In this document: piece after piece, positions 63,671 through 64,000 of the stretch
Numbering within the stretch: position 1 is the stretch's first letter
How the letters are laid out: every line of letters starts with the position of its first letter
Assembly: GCF_014656195.1 (NCBI RefSeq)
Contig: NZ_BNBY01000032.1
Span: 11,426 to 75,425 of the forward strand
Reading direction: 5' to 3'
DNA length: 64,000 bases
DNA from: Kitasatospora xanthocidica
GTDB lineage: Bacteria > Actinomycetota > Actinomycetes > Streptomycetales > Streptomycetaceae
Translations under genes and position numbers: made by a program
Notes under the pieces: model-generated
The model's database searches: none
What the model was told of the DNA's origin: nothing
The model's input: only the letters and a program-made list of their open reading frames with translations

Positions 63671-64000
63671 ATGAACCGCATCCGCCGCTGGACCGTCCCC
63701 GCCCTCGCCGCCACCGCCCTGCTCGGCTCGCTCACCCTCACCGCGCCCGCCGTCGCCGCGACCGGCACCGACACCGTCGCCCAGGCGCAGGACCAGCGGG
63801 CCGCCGCGCCGAAGATCACCCGCGCCGAGGAGATCCGCCGGGCCACGCGCTGGCTGACCGCCGACGCCGGCAAGCCCGTCCCGTACAGCCAGCACAAGAC
63901 CTGGAAGGACGGCTACCGCCAGGACTGCTCCGGCTACGCCTCGATGGCGCTCAACCTGCCCAAGCCGGCGCCCAACACCGTCGCGCTGAAGAACAACGGC
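63671..64000 (+). CDS. Secreted NlpC/P60-like peptidase, truncated by window end
   Basis: The first 110 residues are visible. The signal peptide spans residues 1-30 (RRWTVPALAATALLGSLTLT, ending AVAA). ITRAEEIRRATRWLTADAGK and YRQDCSGYASMALNLPKP show a DCSGY motif with the nucleophilic Cys of NlpC/P60 or CHAP-like amidases. AAAGGAAAC precedes the ATG. It continues beyond base 64000. With the upstream GH25 lysozyme it suggests a cell-wall hydrolase pair. Confidence 0.75.
   Translation, partial: MNRIRRWTVPALAATALLGSLTLTAPAVAATGTDTVAQAQDQRAAAPKITRAEEIRRATRWLTADAGKPVPYSQHKTWKDGYRQDCSGYASMALNLPKPAPNTVALKNNG

Noticed and set aside
1..64000. CRISPR arrays, tRNA and rRNA genes
   Set aside because: No regularly spaced 25-40 bp repeats and no recognisable tRNA or rRNA sequence were seen. 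The tandem repeats found are all short and contiguous.

Overview
The window is chromosomal DNA of very high G+C content from a Streptomycetaceae actinomycete (Streptomyces, Kitasatospora or a close relative). The evidence is the family content: XRE-DUF5753 regulators with DUF397 and DUF6879 partners, an AfsR/SARP regulator, a SigB-type sigma factor with partner-switching proteins, LitR/LitS/LitQ-like proteins, a secreted AA10 chitin oxygenase, frequent GTG/TTG starts and several apparently leaderless genes. No rRNA, tRNA or CRISPR array was recognised.

Layout. 0-12 kb: a secreted hypothetical protein, a carboxymuconolactone-decarboxylase-like protein behind a MerR-type promoter, an Old Yellow Enzyme, a large LAL-type AAA ATPase that lacks its LuxR domain, two tandem zinc-ribbon paralogues with matching promoters, an MFS transporter, a TetR/quinone-oxidoreductase pair and a Nudix hydrolase. 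12-25 kb is a plastic accessory stretch. It holds duplicated small genes, an erythromycin-esterase-like gene under a SoxR-box-like promoter, a frameshifted alpha/beta hydrolase, a Nudix/nucleotidyltransferase/PhyH dioxygenase set, XRE-DUF5753 modules, a methyltransferase, a polysaccharide lyase, broken second copies of two of these genes, and four terminators built on one shared hairpin sequence.

25-41 kb: a uracil/xanthine permease, an AfsR-like SARP with two small partner genes, a tautomerase, a sigma-B-like factor with STAS and HATPase proteins, a VOC protein, a lipoprotein, an M14 peptidase, a TetR/methyltransferase pair with a double operator, and MFS/MarR genes. 41-50 kb: an LPMO behind a DasR-type (dre) site, then TetR, SRPBCC, carotenoid oxygenase and FAD oxidoreductase, then LitS-, LitR- and LitQ-like genes. 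The LitR gene is flanked by 11-bp direct repeats of the spacing used by CarH-type photoreceptors.

49.5-52 kb carries two leader-peptide attenuators. One precedes an orphan ACT-domain gene. The other precedes a GNAT acetyltransferase followed by a second IF-1 (infA paralogue). 53-63 kb is a signalling or possible defence area: an NYN-nuclease/FHA protein next to a Ser/Thr kinase with Sel1 repeats, a DUF4232 lipoprotein, and an XRE-STAND-WD40 gene broken by a TnpB element. The window ends with a secreted GH25 lysozyme and the start of a secreted NlpC/P60-like gene.

The strongest candidates for undescribed biology are the leader-peptide/GNAT/IF-1 operon, the NYN-FHA plus kinase-Sel1 pair, the attenuated ACT gene, and the 11-bp repeat operators around the LitR-like gene. 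All functions are inferred from sequence reading; no database search or structure prediction was run.
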